Source: Phenylobacterium deserti | GTDB taxonomy: Bacteria > Pseudomonadota > Alphaproteobacteria > Caulobacterales > Caulobacteraceae | Direction: 5' to 3' | Length of the DNA: 64,000 nt | Assembly (NCBI GenBank): GCA_945874825.1 | Contig: CAMCIK010000009.1 | Coordinates: forward strand, 1 to 64,000 | Shown: positions 34,633 to 46,172 of the stretch, piece after piece | How positions within the stretch are numbered: position 1 is the first letter of the stretch | Layout of the letters: each line of letters opens with the position of its first letter | The notes under the pieces: generated by a model | Told to the model about the DNA's origin: nothing | Database searches by the model: none | The model's input: the letters and a program-made list of their open reading frames with translations, nothing else | Translations under genes and position numbers: made by a program

Positions 34633-35630
34633 GCGAGACCTTCCGGACGGTCGGCGTGATCGGCGCCGGTGCCTGGGGCACGGCCCTGGCCCTGGTCTGC
34701 GCCCGGGCGGGCCTGGACGTCGCCCTCTACGCCCGGGAGCCCGAGGTGGCAGAGGACGTCAATGTCCGCCGGGAGAACCGGGCCTTTCTGCCCGGCATCG
34801 CCCTGGACCCCGGGGTCCAAGCCGTGTCGCAGCCCCAGGACCTGGCGGGGCGGGACCTTTATCTGAACGTAACGCCGGCCCAGCACCTGCGCTCGAGCCT
34901 GCGCGCCTTCGCCCCCATCGTCTCTGCCGGAACGCCCATGGTCCTGTGCGCCAAGGGGATAGAGCAGGGCTCCCTGAAGCTCATGACCGAGGTCCTGGCC
35001 GAGACCCTGCCGGATGTACGGCCGGCAGTCCTGTCGGGGCCCTCCTTCGCCGCCGAGGTGGCCCGGGGCCTGCCGACCGCCGTCACCCTGGCCTGCCCGG
35101 ACGAAGCCCTGGGCACGGCCCTGGCCCGGGCCGTGGCCGGACCCGGCTTCCGGCCCTACGCCGCCACCGACATGGTGGGGGCGGAGGTCGGCGGGGCGGT
35201 GAAGAATGTCCTGGCCATCGCCTGCGGGGTGTCTGAGGGGAGAGGCCTGGGCCGCTCGGCCCATGCCGCCCTCATCACCCGGGGCTTCGCCGAACTGACC
35301 CGGATGGCCGTGGCCCTGGGCGGCCGCGCCGAGACCGTCGCCGGCCTCTGCGGCCTGGGCGACCTGGTCCTCACCTGCTCTTCGCCCCAGTCCCGGAACA
35401 TGAGCGTCGGCCTGGCCCTCGGCCAGGGCCAATCCCTCGAAGCCGCGCTGGCTGGCAAGGTCTCCGTGGCCGAAGGGGTCGCCTCCGCCCCCGCCGTTCG
35501 CGAACTGGCCGCCCGGATCGGGGTCGAGGCGCCCATCTGCGAGGCCGTCGCCGCCATCCTCGCCGGCGAGGTCGGGGTCGAGGCGGCCATCACCGGCCTC
35601 CTCTCCCGCCCCCTCAAATCCGAACGCTGA
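34629..35630 (+). CDS. gpsA: Glycerol-3-phosphate dehydrogenase [NAD(P)+]
   Basis: A 333-residue protein with GGGAG seven bases before ATG 34629. The N-terminal [14 protein letters not shown] binds NAD(P), LCAKGIE and [19 protein letters not shown] are family signatures, and [16 protein letters not shown] contains the catalytic Lys. The C-terminal [19 protein letters not shown] is also typical. It reduces dihydroxyacetone phosphate to sn-glycerol 3-phosphate for phospholipid synthesis. It is translationally coupled to tsaD. Confidence 0.97.
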   Translation: MSETFRTVGVIGAGAWGTALALVCARAGLDVALYAREPEVAEDVNVRRENRAFLPGIALDPGVQAVSQPQDLAGRDLYLNVTPAQHLRSSLRAFAPIVSAGTPMVLCAKGIEQGSLKLMTEVLAETLPDVRPAVLSGPSFAAEVARGLPTAVTLACPDEALGTALARAVAGPGFRPYAATDMVGAEVGGAVKNVLAIACGVSEGRGLGRSAHAALITRGFAELTRMAVALGGRAETVAGLCGLGDLVLTCSSPQSRNMSVGLALGQGQSLEAALAGKVSVAEGVASAPAVRELAARIGVEAPICEAVAAILAGEVGVEAAITGLLSRPLKSER

Positions 35631-35650
35631 ACCCTGAAAGGAACCGCGCC

Positions 35651-35935
35651 ATGGGCCTCTATGTCCTGGTCTGCAACGACAAGCCGAACAGCCTGGAGCT
35701 CAGGCTGGCGAACCGCGAGGCCCACCTGGACTATGCCCGGGGCTTCGCCGGCCGCCTGAAGGTGGCTGGCCCCCTGCTGGACGAGGCCGGCAACATGGCC
35801 GGATCGCTCCTGATCCTGGAAGCCGACAGCCTGGAGGACGCCCGGGGCTTCAACCTGGCCGATCCCTACCAGACGGCCGGCCTGTTCGCCTCGGTCCAGG
35901 TGACGGCCTTCAAGGCGAGCATCGGCACCCTCTGA
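35651..35935 (+). CDS. YciI-like protein
   Basis: A 94-residue protein with AAAGGA upstream. It shows the YciI ferredoxin-like fold: YVLVCNDKP start, NREAHLDYARGF with the conserved His, AGPLLDEAGNMAGSLLILEADSLEDA, then FNLADPYQTAGLFASVQV. The conserved His/Asp pair of this family is present, but the reaction of most members is unknown. It is coupled to gpsA upstream (20-bp gap) and overlaps the mini-Rieske start by one base (TGATG at 35933-35937). Confidence 0.88.
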   Translation: MGLYVLVCNDKPNSLELRLANREAHLDYARGFAGRLKVAGPLLDEAGNMAGSLLILEADSLEDARGFNLADPYQTAGLFASVQVTAFKASIGTL

Positions 35936-36303
35936 TGCGGCCCCCGCAGGCGGACAATCCGGCGGCGCCACAGCCGGGAACCCGGCTCTGCGCTCTGAAC
36001 GAGCTGGCCGACCCGGGTGCCCGCGGTTTCCGCTTCCGGGCCGGAGACGCCCTGTTCGCGGCCTTCCTGGTGCGCGAGGGCGCCGAGGTGCGGGGTTGGG
36101 TCGATTCCTGCCCCCACAACGGCTGGCCCCTGGCGGTGATGGACGACCGCTACCTCACCCGGACGGGGGACCGGATCCTTTGCGCCGCCCACGGCGCCGT
36201 CTTCCGCCTGGAGGATGGGGTCTGCACCGCCGGGCCCTGCGCCGGCGAGCGCCTGACGCCCTGGCCCGTCGCCGTGCGCTCGGGTTGGGTAGAGACCGCC
36301 TGA
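35935..36303 (+). CDS. Small Rieske [2Fe-2S] ferredoxin-like protein
   Basis: A 122-residue protein with the Rieske cluster motif CPHNGWPL (Cys-x-His) and CAAHGAVF (Cys-x2-His), about 36 residues apart because of an insert (MDDRYLTRTGDRI). There is no catalytic oxygenase domain or membrane anchor, so it is probably a soluble electron carrier or sensor. It starts one base inside the YciI-like stop codon, the last gene of the tsaD-gpsA-yciI-rieske run. The function is unknown; supplying electrons to an oxygenase such as that at 15084 is speculative. Confidence 0.85.
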   Translation: MRPPQADNPAAPQPGTRLCALNELADPGARGFRFRAGDALFAAFLVREGAEVRGWVDSCPHNGWPLAVMDDRYLTRTGDRILCAAHGAVFRLEDGVCTAGPCAGERLTPWPVAVRSGWVETA

Positions 36304-36313
36304 GCCCTCAGGC

Positions 36314-37060
36314 CTAGGGCGAGACCTCGGCGGCGAAGGCGGCGACCTCCTTCACGAGGCCCTCGGCGGCCAGTTTCACGAGTTCACCTCCCTTTTCGGG
36401 CGTCGCCTGGGCCGGGTCCGACCCCATCCGGCCGTCCGGAAAGCGGGCGCGGAAGTCCGCCGCCTCGCGGATCGGGCCGGTGGGGGCGATGGGTGGGGCG
36501 TAGTCCGCACGCTTGATGGCGTCCGGATAGGCCCACTGGGTCACGGCGATCTCGGAGGGCGTGGCGTGGCTGCCGTGGCCCGTGGGGAACTGCCGGCTCG
36601 CCAGGGCGTTGACCCCGGGCAGGTCCCACCAGTTGCGCAGCTTCAGGGAAAAGCCCCGCGGTCGCTGCGCAAAACTGGCCTCGGCATAGAGTTCCGAGAA
36701 GGCCGCCTCGATGGAGGCGACATTTCCGCCATGGCCGTTCAGGAAATAGATCCGGGTGAAGCCGTGGACGGCCAGGCTCCGGCACCAGTCACCGATCGCC
36801 GCAATGAAGGTGCTGGGCCTCAGGGAGATGGTGCCGGGGAAGCCCAGGTGATGCTGGGCCATGCCGATATTGAAGGTCGGGGCGACCAGGAGGTCGGCGC
36901 CCTTCTGGGCCTCCTGGGCGATGATCTCCGGGCAGAGCCAGTCCGTTCCGAGGAGACCGGTGGGGCCATGCTGCTCGTTGGAGCCAATCGGGACGACGAT
37001 CGCCGTGGAACGCTTCAGCTGGGCCTCGATCTCAGGCCAGGTCGACAGGTGCAGCAGCAT
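36314..37060 (-). CDS. Creatininase family amidohydrolase
   Basis: A 248-residue protein with the creatininase metal motifs: [17 protein letters not shown] (Glu/His/Asp ligands), FLNGHGGN and [12 protein letters not shown]. Family members hydrolyse cyclic amides such as creatinine, or process related intermediates in cofactor (MftE, ArfB-like) pathways. The context does not indicate which. It is convergent with the mini-Rieske gene over 10 bp and divergent from acs. Confidence 0.9.
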   Translation of the reverse strand: MLLHLSTWPEIEAQLKRSTAIVVPIGSNEQHGPTGLLGTDWLCPEIIAQEAQKGADLLVAPTFNIGMAQHHLGFPGTISLRPSTFIAAIGDWCRSLAVHGFTRIYFLNGHGGNVASIEAAFSELYAEASFAQRPRGFSLKLRNWWDLPGVNALASRQFPTGHGSHATPSEIAVTQWAYPDAIKRADYAPPIAPTGPIREAADFRARFPDGRMGSDPAQATPEKGGELVKLAAEGLVKEVAAFAAEVSP

Positions 37061-37202
37061 GGGGATCTCCGGAGCGGGTGGAGACAGGCTAGCAACGGGC
37101 GCGCAGGACGCAAGGCGGCGTGAAAATCCGAGGTCGGCCGCTTCCCCCCGCCGCGCCGTCGCACTACTAGCTTTCCAGCTATGGCCGCGAGGGAGGCAGG
37201 GC

Positions 37203-39140
<1,938 letters not shown>

Positions 39141-39147
39141 GGCCGGC

Positions 39148-40164
39148 TTGGACCCCGCCCTCCCGGCGGCCCTGCGGGTCGCGATCGACCAGCGCCTGGA
39201 GGGTCGGGCGCGGGAGGGCCTGGCGCGCCGGGCCAGCGCCCTCTCTGAGGGGTACCGCAAGGGCAGGGCGTCCTCGGCCCTTGTCCACGGCGCGGAGGAC
39301 GCCCTTGCCTACGCCCTCACCCGGACCCCGGCCACCTACGCTGCCGTGCGCCGGGCCCTGGAGGAGACCTGCGCCCTCGATCCCGGATTCCGTCCTTCGA
39401 GCCTGCTGGACGCCGGAGCCGGTCCGGGAGGCGCAGGCTGGGCGGCACTCGACGCCTTCCCCGGCATCTCGGAGGTCACCCGGCTCGACCATAACCTGGC
39501 CTTCCTCGACCTCGCCGGGGCGCTCGCTTCGGAAGGCCCGGAGCCCCTGGCCGGAGCCCGGCGCCTGCAGGCAGACCTTGGGGCCGGCGAGCTACCTGCA
39601 GAGTCCCGGGCCGACCTGGTGATCGCCGCCTACGCCCTGACCGAGATCGCGCCCGGCACCCTGCCCGGCGCCATCAGCCGGCTGTGGGGGGCCACCAGGT
39701 CCCGGATCCTCATTGTCGAGCCCGGAACGCCGGAGGGCTGGCGCCGGGGGCTGGAAGTCCGCCAGGAACTGGTTGCCCTGGGTGCCCGAATCCTGGGGCC
39801 ATGCCCGCACGCGGGGCACTGCCCGATCTCGGCGCCCGACTGGTGCCACTTCTCCCAGCGCCTGCCCCGAAGCCGGGACCACCGGCGCGCCAAGGGGGGT
39901 GAAGCACCCTTCGAGGACGAGAAGTTCTTCTGGATCGCCGCTGCGCGCGCCGGACAGTACTCGCCGGCACCACCGGTCTCCCGCGTGATCGCGCCGCCGC
40001 GGACCAGCAAGGCCGGGGTGCGCCTGCGGCTCTGCCGGCCTGACGGCACCGTCGCGGATGTCGACTTCGCCCGGCGCGACCGGGCGGCCCTTGCGAAGGT
40101 ACGGCGGTTGGACTGGGGCGATGCCCTGCCCGAAGACGGCCCGCCTGAAGTTGGGGGTCAGTAG
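39148..40164 (+). CDS. Rsm22-type SAM-dependent methyltransferase
   Basis: A 338-residue protein with a probable TTG start at 39148, just after the acs stop. The frame's earlier ATG at 39058 lies inside acs. LLDAGAGPGGAGWAALDAF is the SAM-binding motif, and ILIVEPGTPEGWR lies on the strand after it. A cysteine-rich GPCPHAGHCPI then DWCHFSQR matches the Rsm22 family, whose Cys residues bind an Fe-S cluster. Rsm22 proteins associate with the small ribosomal subunit in mitochondria; bacterial homologues are poorly studied. It overlaps the small gene on the other strand by 7 bp. Confidence 0.82.
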   Translation: MDPALPAALRVAIDQRLEGRAREGLARRASALSEGYRKGRASSALVHGAEDALAYALTRTPATYAAVRRALEETCALDPGFRPSSLLDAGAGPGGAGWAALDAFPGISEVTRLDHNLAFLDLAGALASEGPEPLAGARRLQADLGAGELPAESRADLVIAAYALTEIAPGTLPGAISRLWGATRSRILIVEPGTPEGWRRGLEVRQELVALGARILGPCPHAGHCPISAPDWCHFSQRLPRSRDHRRAKGGEAPFEDEKFFWIAAARAGQYSPAPPVSRVIAPPRTSKAGVRLRLCRPDGTVADVDFARRDRAALAKVRRLDWGDALPEDGPPEVGGQ

Positions 40165-40541
40165 GGCGGCGGCTGGGTCGTGGCCGAGTCCGTGCCCTGG
40201 ATCAGGTCACCCACTGCGTCCTGGCCGGCCGGGGAATTGCTCGACGGCGCAGGGGCCGGGTCCTCGGTCACGGGCTTGGGCTTGTTTTCCGCCTTCGGGG
40301 CCTCAGTCTTCGGGGGCTCCGGCTCCGGGTCAGGCTCTGGAGGCGGCGGAAGGTCGGTGGGCAAGGGGGTCACCTCGGGGGCGACGATGGCCGGGGCCGA
40401 TGCGGCCGGGGCCGAGGGGGCGTCTCCGGGCAGGTAGGCGACGTCCCGCGCGCCGAGCACGCCGGAAACGAAGCCTGCCAGGGCCATCAGGGCGATCACA
40501 AAGAAAGCGATCTTCCTGAGATTGCGGGACATGGACCACAT
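40158..40541 (-). CDS. Small membrane-anchored Pro/Glu-rich protein
   Basis: A 127-residue protein (or 124 from the ATG at 40532). One N-terminal hydrophobic segment (IAFFVIALMALAGFVSGVLG) is followed by a periplasmic tail rich in Pro, Glu, Ala and Lys (PPPEPDPEPEPPK). No known domain was recognised. It overlaps the methyltransferase 3' end convergently and lies upstream of, and divergent from, ftsK. Such tails often span the periplasm or bind partners loosely; no specific role can be assigned. Confidence 0.6.
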   Translation of the reverse strand: MWSMSRNLRKIAFFVIALMALAGFVSGVLGARDVAYLPGDAPSAPAASAPAIVAPEVTPLPTDLPPPPEPDPEPEPPKTEAPKAENKPKPVTEDPAPAPSSNSPAGQDAVGDLIQGTDSATTQPPPY

Positions 40542-40605
40542 GCGCCCATTCCTAGAGGGTTTCGTTGGGGTTGCAAACGGGAGAGGCTGGCCTGTCGCGA
40601 CCTGG

Positions 40606-40620
40606 GTAAACGCCTCTTAA
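40606..40620. promoter_or_regulatory. CtrA-box-like sequence upstream of ftsK
   Basis: GTAA-N7-TTAA differs by one base from the CtrA consensus TTAA-N7-TTAA and sits 48 bp before the ftsK start. CtrA controls cell-cycle and division genes in Caulobacterales, so the position makes sense. A single-site match by eye is weak evidence. Confidence 0.35.
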
Positions 40621-40668
40621 CCCTCTTGGGTCCAGAGTGCCGCGGAATCATCGCGGGAGCGGACCGGC

Positions 40669-43062
40669 ATGGCGCGGGCGGCGCGGAAACGGGGCATAGA
40701 CAGAGGGTTTGAGATCGCTGGCGCGGTCTGGGCGCATCCCTTTGCGGCCCGGGCGCGCGGCGGACTTGTCGCCCTTTCGGGGGCGGCCCTGGCGGCGGCG
40801 CTCGTCACCTGGAAGGTCGCGGACCCCAGCCTTAACGCGTCTGCAGGCACCATTCCCGGGAATGTCCTGGGAGGCGCCGGTGCGGTCCTCTCAGACCTCC
40901 TGTTTCAGACCCTGGGCCTGCCGGCGGCCCTGATCGCTCTGCTCATGGTGGTCCTTGGCCTCTCCAGGCTGGCCGGTCCAGATCCCGACGCCAGCCGGCG
41001 CGGCCTGCGCCTCCGGGCGCTCGGCGGGATCCTGGCCCTGTCCGGTGTCGCGGCCCTTCTGGCCTGGCCCCGGGCACCTTCGGCCTGGCCCCTGGCCGGG
41101 GGCCTGGGGGGACTGGCGGGCGATGGTCTCCTGGGCCTCGGCGGCGGTGCCCTGGGCGAGGCGGGCGTCCCCTTCGGCCGGGGCCTGACCGCAGCCCTGC
41201 TGGGGGCCCTCGGGCTCTGGGGACTCGCCTACGCCCTGGCCCTGCCCAAGCTCGATATGCGGGGAGCCCTGGCCAGGCTGGTCGGCTGGATGCGAAGCCG
41301 CGCCCTGACCTCGGCGGTGCGCTCGCCCTTCGCGCCCGAACCTGAGGCTGAACCTGCGCCGTCGACACGGAGTGCAAGGAGCCGGTCCCGGAAGGTAGAC
41401 TTGCAGGCCGAGCCAGACCTCGAAGGCGAGGTCGGCCCGGACGGGCTTGCGACCTTCGGCGCCGAGGATGGCGGCGCGCCGGTCGCCATCCGTGCCCCCA
41501 AGTCGTCGCGGGATTCCGCTCGGGAGACCCGGGAGTCCCAGGGGGTCCTGGACTTCGTCCGGGGTGAGGGCTTCGTCCTTCCCGACCTGTCCATGCTCGC
41601 GCGCTCGGCCCCGCGCGCGGCCCAGTTCGACGAGACGGCCCTGCGCCAGAACGCCCAGCTCCTCGAAGGGGTCCTGGCCGAGTTCGGCGTCCGGGGGCAG
41701 ATCGACCAGATCCGGCCCGGGCCGGTGGTCACCCTTTACGAACTGGTCCCTGCCCCCGGCGTGAAATCGGCGCGGGTGGTGGCCCTGGCCGACGACATCG
41801 CACGCTCCATGTCCGTCGCCGCCTGCCGGGTCGCCGTGGTGCCGGGACGCAACGCCATAGGTATCGAACTGCCCAACGCCCGGCGCGAGACGGTCTACCT
41901 GCGCGACCTCCTGTCCAGTTCCGAATACGAGAAGACCGGTCACGCCCTGCCCATGGCCCTGGGCGAGAACATCGGTGGCGAGCCCTACATCGCTGACCTG
42001 GCCAAGATGCCCCACCTGCTGATTGCCGGCACGACCGGCTCGGGCAAGTCGGTGGGGGTCAATGCCATGATCCTGTCGATCCTCTACCGCCTTCCACCCG
42101 AGGCCTGCCGGTTCATCATGATCGATCCCAAGATGCTGGAGCTCAGCGTCTACGATGGGATCCCGCATCTGCTGGCCCCGGTGGTCACAGACCCGAAAAA
42201 GGCCATCGTCGCCCTGAAGTGGACGGTCCGGGAAATGGAGGATCGCTACCGCCTGATGTCCAAGATCGGCGTGCGCAATGTCGCCTCCTACAACGATCGC
42301 GCGCGGGAGGCGGCGGCCCGGGGCGAGCACTTCGAGCGTACGGTCCAGACCGGTTTCGACGACCAGGGCCGGCCCGTCTACGAGAGCGAGCGGATTGATC
42401 CGCGACCCATGCCCTACCTGGTGGTGGTGATCGACGAGGTCGCGGACCTGATGATGGTGGCGGGCAAGGACGTGGAGGGTGCGGTGCAGAGGCTGGCGCA
42501 GATGGCGCGGGCGGCCGGCATCCACCTGGTCATGGCAACGCAGAGGCCCTCGGTGGACGTCATCACCGGCACCATCAAGGCCAACTTCCCGACCCGGATC
42601 TCCTTCCAGGTCACCTCTCGGATCGATTCCAGGACCATCCTCGGCGAGCAGGGCGCAGAGCAGCTGCTGGGCCAGGGCGACATGCTCTACATGGCCGGCG
42701 GTGGCCGCATCACCCGCCTGCACGGCCCCTTTGTCTCCGACGGCGAGGTGGAGGCCGTGGCCCGCTTCCTGCGCGAACAGGGCCAGCCCCAGTATCTGGA
42801 GGAGGTCACCGCTGGCGGGGACGACGAGGACGGCGGAGGCGACTTCGGCGAGGGTGACGGCGGGTCTGGCGACGATCTCTATGACCGCGCCGTCGCCGTG
42901 GTCACCCGAGACGGGAAGGCCTCGACCTCCTATGTCCAGCGCCGGCTGCAGATTGGCTACAACCGGGCGGCCTCCCTGATCGAGCGCATGGAGAAGGAGG
43001 GCGTGGTCAGCCCCGCCAATCATTCGGGCAAGCGTGAAATCCTCGCATCGCCGCCGCCCTAG
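40669..43062 (+). CDS. ftsK: DNA translocase FtsK
   Basis: A 797-residue protein with GGGAG upstream. The N-terminus has four membrane helices between residues about 25 and 190 (for example [16 protein letters not shown]). A charged linker follows, then the RecA-like motor with Walker [12 protein letters not shown] near residue 452 and Walker [15 protein letters not shown]. The C-terminal winged-helix gamma domain ([34 protein letters not shown]) reads KOPS sequences. FtsK pumps DNA through the division septum and activates XerCD at dif. The full-length layout is standard for alphaproteobacteria. Confidence 0.97.
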   Translation: MARAARKRGIDRGFEIAGAVWAHPFAARARGGLVALSGAALAAALVTWKVADPSLNASAGTIPGNVLGGAGAVLSDLLFQTLGLPAALIALLMVVLGLSRLAGPDPDASRRGLRLRALGGILALSGVAALLAWPRAPSAWPLAGGLGGLAGDGLLGLGGGALGEAGVPFGRGLTAALLGALGLWGLAYALALPKLDMRGALARLVGWMRSRALTSAVRSPFAPEPEAEPAPSTRSARSRSRKVDLQAEPDLEGEVGPDGLATFGAEDGGAPVAIRAPKSSRDSARETRESQGVLDFVRGEGFVLPDLSMLARSAPRAAQFDETALRQNAQLLEGVLAEFGVRGQIDQIRPGPVVTLYELVPAPGVKSARVVALADDIARSMSVAACRVAVVPGRNAIGIELPNARRETVYLRDLLSSSEYEKTGHALPMALGENIGGEPYIADLAKMPHLLIAGTTGSGKSVGVNAMILSILYRLPPEACRFIMIDPKMLELSVYDGIPHLLAPVVTDPKKAIVALKWTVREMEDRYRLMSKIGVRNVASYNDRAREAAARGEHFERTVQTGFDDQGRPVYESERIDPRPMPYLVVVIDEVADLMMVAGKDVEGAVQRLAQMARAAGIHLVMATQRPSVDVITGTIKANFPTRISFQVTSRIDSRTILGEQGAEQLLGQGDMLYMAGGGRITRLHGPFVSDGEVEAVARFLREQGQPQYLEEVTAGGDDEDGGGDFGEGDGGSGDDLYDRAVAVVTRDGKASTSYVQRRLQIGYNRAASLIERMEKEGVVSPANHSGKREILASPPP

Positions 43063-43123
43063 GACCCCAACCCGACCCCGACCGGGTTCCAGGCTGACGG
43101 GGGCCGGGCCCAGGCCGGGCTGG

Positions 43124-43144
43124 GGCGCCTGCCTCGCAGGTGCC
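43124..43144 (+). terminator. Hairpin after ftsK
   Basis: GGCGCCTGC pairs with GCAGGTGCC (one G-U) around a CTC loop, 62 bp past the ftsK stop and before lolA. It could terminate or attenuate ftsK transcription; there is no T-tract. Confidence 0.4.
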
Positions 43145-43205
43145 GTAATTCCGGGGCATTGACCCCGTTGGCGGCCTGGCGCATTCCGGCCCCTGGAGAC
43201 ACCTC

Positions 43206-43841
43206 ATGCCAACACGCCGCATCGCCCTGGCGGGCCTGGCCACCGTCATCGCCGCACCCGCCGCCGCCGCCGCCGCGCCGACCCTGGGCGCAGCGGAGCG
43301 GGACCTCGCGGCCCGGGCCGCTGCCTGGCTCGAGGACCTGAAGGAGGCCAGGGGCGACTTCATCCAGACCGATTCCCGGGGCCGGGTCAGCCGGGGCGAG
43401 GTCTTCATCCGCCGGCCGGGCAAGGCCCGCTTCGCCTACGCCCCGCCCGCGTCCCTGCTGGTGGTGGCGGACGGTACCAATGTCACGGTGGCCGATCCGC
43501 GACTGAAGACCTTCGAGCGTTACCCCCTGGTCGCCACGCCCCTGTCCCTCTTCCTCTCGCGGCGGATCCGCCTGGAGGGCGACACCCAGGTGACAGCGGT
43601 GAGGCGCAATGAGCAGGGCTTCGAGGTGACGGCCCGGGACAGCCGCCGACAGGCAGAGGGCCGCATCGCCCTGGCCTTCTCCGACCCTCCCCTTGTCCTC
43701 ACCGGCTGGACGGTGACCGACGCCCAGGGTCGGTCGACCCGGGTCGAGCTGAAGGACTTCCGGAAGGTCAGCGGTTTGCCGGCCAGCCTCTTCACCATCA
43801 AGGATCCGCGGCCCCAGGCACCGGGTCGCGGGAAGATGTGA
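43206..43841 (+). CDS. lolA: Outer-membrane lipoprotein carrier LolA
   Basis: A 211-residue periplasmic protein. The signal peptide (RRIALAGLATVIAAPAAAAA) is followed by the LolA fold: ARAAAWLEDLKEARGDFIQTD, then RGEVFIRRPGKARFAYAPP, DPRLKTFERYPLVATPLSLFL and a C-terminal GLPASLFTIKDP. It chaperones lipoproteins from LolCDE across the periplasm to the outer membrane. Alphaproteobacteria lacking LolB often have LolA of this type. It lies between ftsK and xth, as in Caulobacter relatives. Confidence 0.9.
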   Translation: MPTRRIALAGLATVIAAPAAAAAAPTLGAAERDLAARAAAWLEDLKEARGDFIQTDSRGRVSRGEVFIRRPGKARFAYAPPASLLVVADGTNVTVADPRLKTFERYPLVATPLSLFLSRRIRLEGDTQVTAVRRNEQGFEVTARDSRRQAEGRIALAFSDPPLVLTGWTVTDAQGRSTRVELKDFRKVSGLPASLFTIKDPRPQAPGRGKM

Positions 43842-43877
43842 CCTATTCGTCACATACAACAGAAATAGCCCTCAAAC

Positions 43878-44015
43878 TTGACAAATCTAGCAGAAGTTGC
43901 GCTGATGCAACTCATGGGCCTGGTGCATCCGGGCCTGCGGTCTCCGGACATCATCCCCTTCCGGTAGCTGCACGAGAGAGATAACTACGCCCGGACGGCT
44001 CGCGCCTCCGGGCGT
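43878..44015 (+). ncRNA. Possible small RNA or leader between lolA and xth
   Basis: TTGACA (43878-43883) and GCTGAT (43901-43906) are spaced 17 bp apart like a sigma-70 promoter. About 80 bp later, ACGCCCGG (43987-43994) and CCGGGCGT (44008-44015) form a perfect 8-bp stem followed by GTCTTTCT. A transcript of about 100 nt ending there would stop before xth. Upstream, ATGTGAC-N6-GTCACAT (43836-43855) is another palindrome. No RNA family was recognised; this could simply be the xth leader. Confidence 0.3.
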
Positions 44016-44044
44016 GTCTTTCTGGGCCGGACGGGGAAACCGCC

Positions 44045-44848
44045 ATGCGCCTGAGACTCGCCACCTGGAATGTCAACTCTGTCCGCCTCCGCGCCGAGCA
44101 GGTGACGCGGTTCGCCCGCGAGCAGGACCCGGACGTCCTGTGCCTGCAGGAGATCAAGTGCAGGGAGGGAGAATTCCCCCGGGCCGAGTTCGAAGCTGCC
44201 GGCTACCCGCACATGCGCATCAGCGGCCAGAAGGGCTCGCACGGGGTGGCCATCGTCTCGCGGCTTCCCCTCGAGGGCGCCCCCGCCCTGGAACTCTGCC
44301 GCGAAGGCCATGCCCGGGTTGTCGGGGCCAGGGTGTCGGGGATCGAGGTCCAGAACTTCTACATCCCGGCGGGGGGCGACACGCCCGACCCAGAGACCAA
44401 CCCGAAGTTCGCGCACAAGCTGGATTTCTTCGCCCGCCTGACCGCCGAGGCCCGCCTCCGGAACCCGGCCGACGCCCTGGTGATCACCGGCGACCTGAAC
44501 GTCGCCCCCGGGGAGAACGACGTCTGGAGCCACCGCCAGATGCTGAAGGTGGTCAGCCATACGTCCATCGAGATCGAGGCCATGGCGGCCCTGCGCGAGG
44601 CCGGCGGCTTCACAGACCTGGTGCGCGAGGCTGTCCCCGAGACAGAGAAGCTGTTTTCCTGGTGGAGCTATCGCGCCGCTGACTTCCGCGCCTCGAACCG
44701 CGGCCTGAGGCTGGACCACATCTGGATCTCCCCCGGCCTGCGGGGTCCTGCCCTGGCGGACGGTGCCAGCGCCCGGGTTCACGACGAGGTCCGGGCCTGG
44801 GAGCGCCCCAGCGACCACGCGCCGGTCACGGCGGACTTCAGGATCTAG
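44045..44848 (+). CDS. xth: Exodeoxyribonuclease III (AP endonuclease)
   Basis: A 267-residue member of the exonuclease III family. Catalytic segments are ATWNVNSVRLR, CLQEIKCR (metal-binding Glu), GDLNVAPGENDVW (catalytic Asp and Asn), RLDHIWIS and ERPSDHAPV (catalytic His). It cuts DNA at abasic sites and trims 3' blocks during base-excision repair. Length is usual. It is convergent with the cenR-like gene. Confidence 0.95.
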   Translation: MRLRLATWNVNSVRLRAEQVTRFAREQDPDVLCLQEIKCREGEFPRAEFEAAGYPHMRISGQKGSHGVAIVSRLPLEGAPALELCREGHARVVGARVSGIEVQNFYIPAGGDTPDPETNPKFAHKLDFFARLTAEARLRNPADALVITGDLNVAPGENDVWSHRQMLKVVSHTSIEIEAMAALREAGGFTDLVREAVPETEKLFSWWSYRAADFRASNRGLRLDHIWISPGLRGPALADGASARVHDEVRAWERPSDHAPVTADFRI

Positions 44849-44873
44849 AACCGGAACCGGATCCTGGCGGCGG

Positions 44874-45560
44874 TCAGGGTGCCAGCCGGTATCCGCCGCC
44901 CTCGGTCAGTAGGAGCCGGCCGCCGGCGGGGTCTGACTCGATCTTCTGGCGCAGCCGGTAGACATGGGTCTCGAGGGTGTGGGTTGTCACACCGGCGTTG
45001 TAGCCCCAGACCTCGGCCAGCAGCTCTTCCCGCGCCACCGACTTGTCGCCGGCGCGGTAGAGATATTTCAGGATGTTGGTTTCCTTTTCGGTGAGTCGCA
45101 CCTTCCGCCCCGAGCTGTCCACGAGGACCTTGGCTGCCGGCCGGAACTCGTAAGGGCCGAGCCGGAAGACGGCGCCCTCGGAATGCTCATGACTGCGAAG
45201 CTGGGCGCGGATCCGGGCCTGCAGGACAGCCAGGCGGAAGGGCTTGGTGACATAGTCGTTGGCCCCGGCGTCCAGCCCGCCCACCATGTCCGTCTCGGCG
45301 TCAGCCGCGGTCAGCATGATCACCGGACAGGCGACCTGTTGCGCGCGGAGCTCCCGGCACACCTCCCGGCCGTTGGTATCCGGAAGGTCGACGTCCAGGA
45401 GGATGATGTCCGGACGGGCCGCTAGGGCCGCGAGAATGCCCGCGGCGCCGGTGGCCGCCTGGACGACCTCGAAGTCACCACCGGAGGCGAGGAGGTCGGC
45501 GAGCTCGGTCCTGAGCTCGTCATTGTCGTCGATGATCAGCAGGGTCTTGGGTTGAGCCAT
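44874..45560 (-). CDS. cenR: OmpR-family response regulator, CenR orthologue
   Basis: A 228-residue protein from ATG 45560 (an ATG at 45572 adds four residues). The receiver domain has IIDDNDELR (acidic pocket), the phosphorylated Asp in ILLDVDLPDT, the Thr of MLTAADAE and the Lys of YVTKPF. The C-terminal winged helix shows RLTEKETNILKYLYRA and THTLETHVYRLRQKIE. From memory, the Caulobacter essential cell-envelope regulator CenR lies at this position, about eight genes before parB. It controls envelope integrity genes with the kinase CenK, which is not in this window. Confidence 0.82.
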   Translation of the reverse strand: MAQPKTLLIIDDNDELRTELADLLASGGDFEVVQAATGAAGILAALAARPDIILLDVDLPDTNGREVCRELRAQQVACPVIMLTAADAETDMVGGLDAGANDYVTKPFRLAVLQARIRAQLRSHEHSEGAVFRLGPYEFRPAAKVLVDSSGRKVRLTEKETNILKYLYRAGDKSVAREELLAEVWGYNAGVTTHTLETHVYRLRQKIESDPAGGRLLLTEGGGYRLAP

Positions 45561-45653
45561 GAGCCGGAACATGCACCCTGAGGGCGGGCCCCGCCAAGGG
45601 TCCAGTTGAAGACGGCCCTTCGAAGAGTCGGAGCGGTAGTGGAGACAGACGAA

Positions 45654-46172
45654 ATGATCTTCTCGGCGACCTCGGACGGAAGCCTCGAGATCGGCGGCAG
45701 GCGGGTGCGTTGCGCCCTGGGCCGGTCCGGGGTCCTTCCGGCGGCGGACAAGCGCGAGGGTGACGGCGCCTCGCCCCTGGGCGTCTGGCCCCTCCGGAAG
45801 GTCCTCTACCGGCCCGACCGCGAGCCGGCACCGAAGACCCGCCTGCCCGTCCAGGCGCTGACGCCGGCGGACGGCTGGTGCGATGCCCCCGGGGACCCAG
45901 CCTACAACCGCCCCGTCCGCCTGCCCTATCCCGCCAGCGCGGAGACCCTTTGGAGGGAGGACAGGGTTTATGACCTGATCGTGGTCCTGGGCCACAACGA
46001 CGATCCGCCCGTCAGCCCGATGGGGTCGGCCATCTTCCTGCACCTGGCCCAGCCGGACGGGTCGCCGACGGCCGGATGCGTCGCCGTGCGGCGGGAGGAC
46101 CTGCTGGACCTCCTGTCCCGGGCGGGGCCGGAGGACGCCCTTGCGATCCTTCCCGGCGGCTTCCAGCCCTAG
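45654..46172 (+). CDS. L,D-transpeptidase family protein (YkuD domain)
   Basis: About 172 residues from ATG 45654, with GGAG nine bases upstream; a GTG at 45639 is an alternative. The YkuD catalytic region is present: IFLHLAQPDG with His near 129 and SPTAGCVAV with the nucleophilic Cys near 142. There is no signal peptide, which is unusual for a peptidoglycan enzyme; many alphaproteobacterial short YkuD proteins lack one and their function is unclear. It would form or cut L,D-crosslinks if exported. It is divergent from cenR and overlaps yggS convergently by four bases. Confidence 0.82.
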   Translation: MIFSATSDGSLEIGGRRVRCALGRSGVLPAADKREGDGASPLGVWPLRKVLYRPDREPAPKTRLPVQALTPADGWCDAPGDPAYNRPVRLPYPASAETLWREDRVYDLIVVLGHNDDPPVSPMGSAIFLHLAQPDGSPTAGCVAVRREDLLDLLSRAGPEDALAILPGGFQP

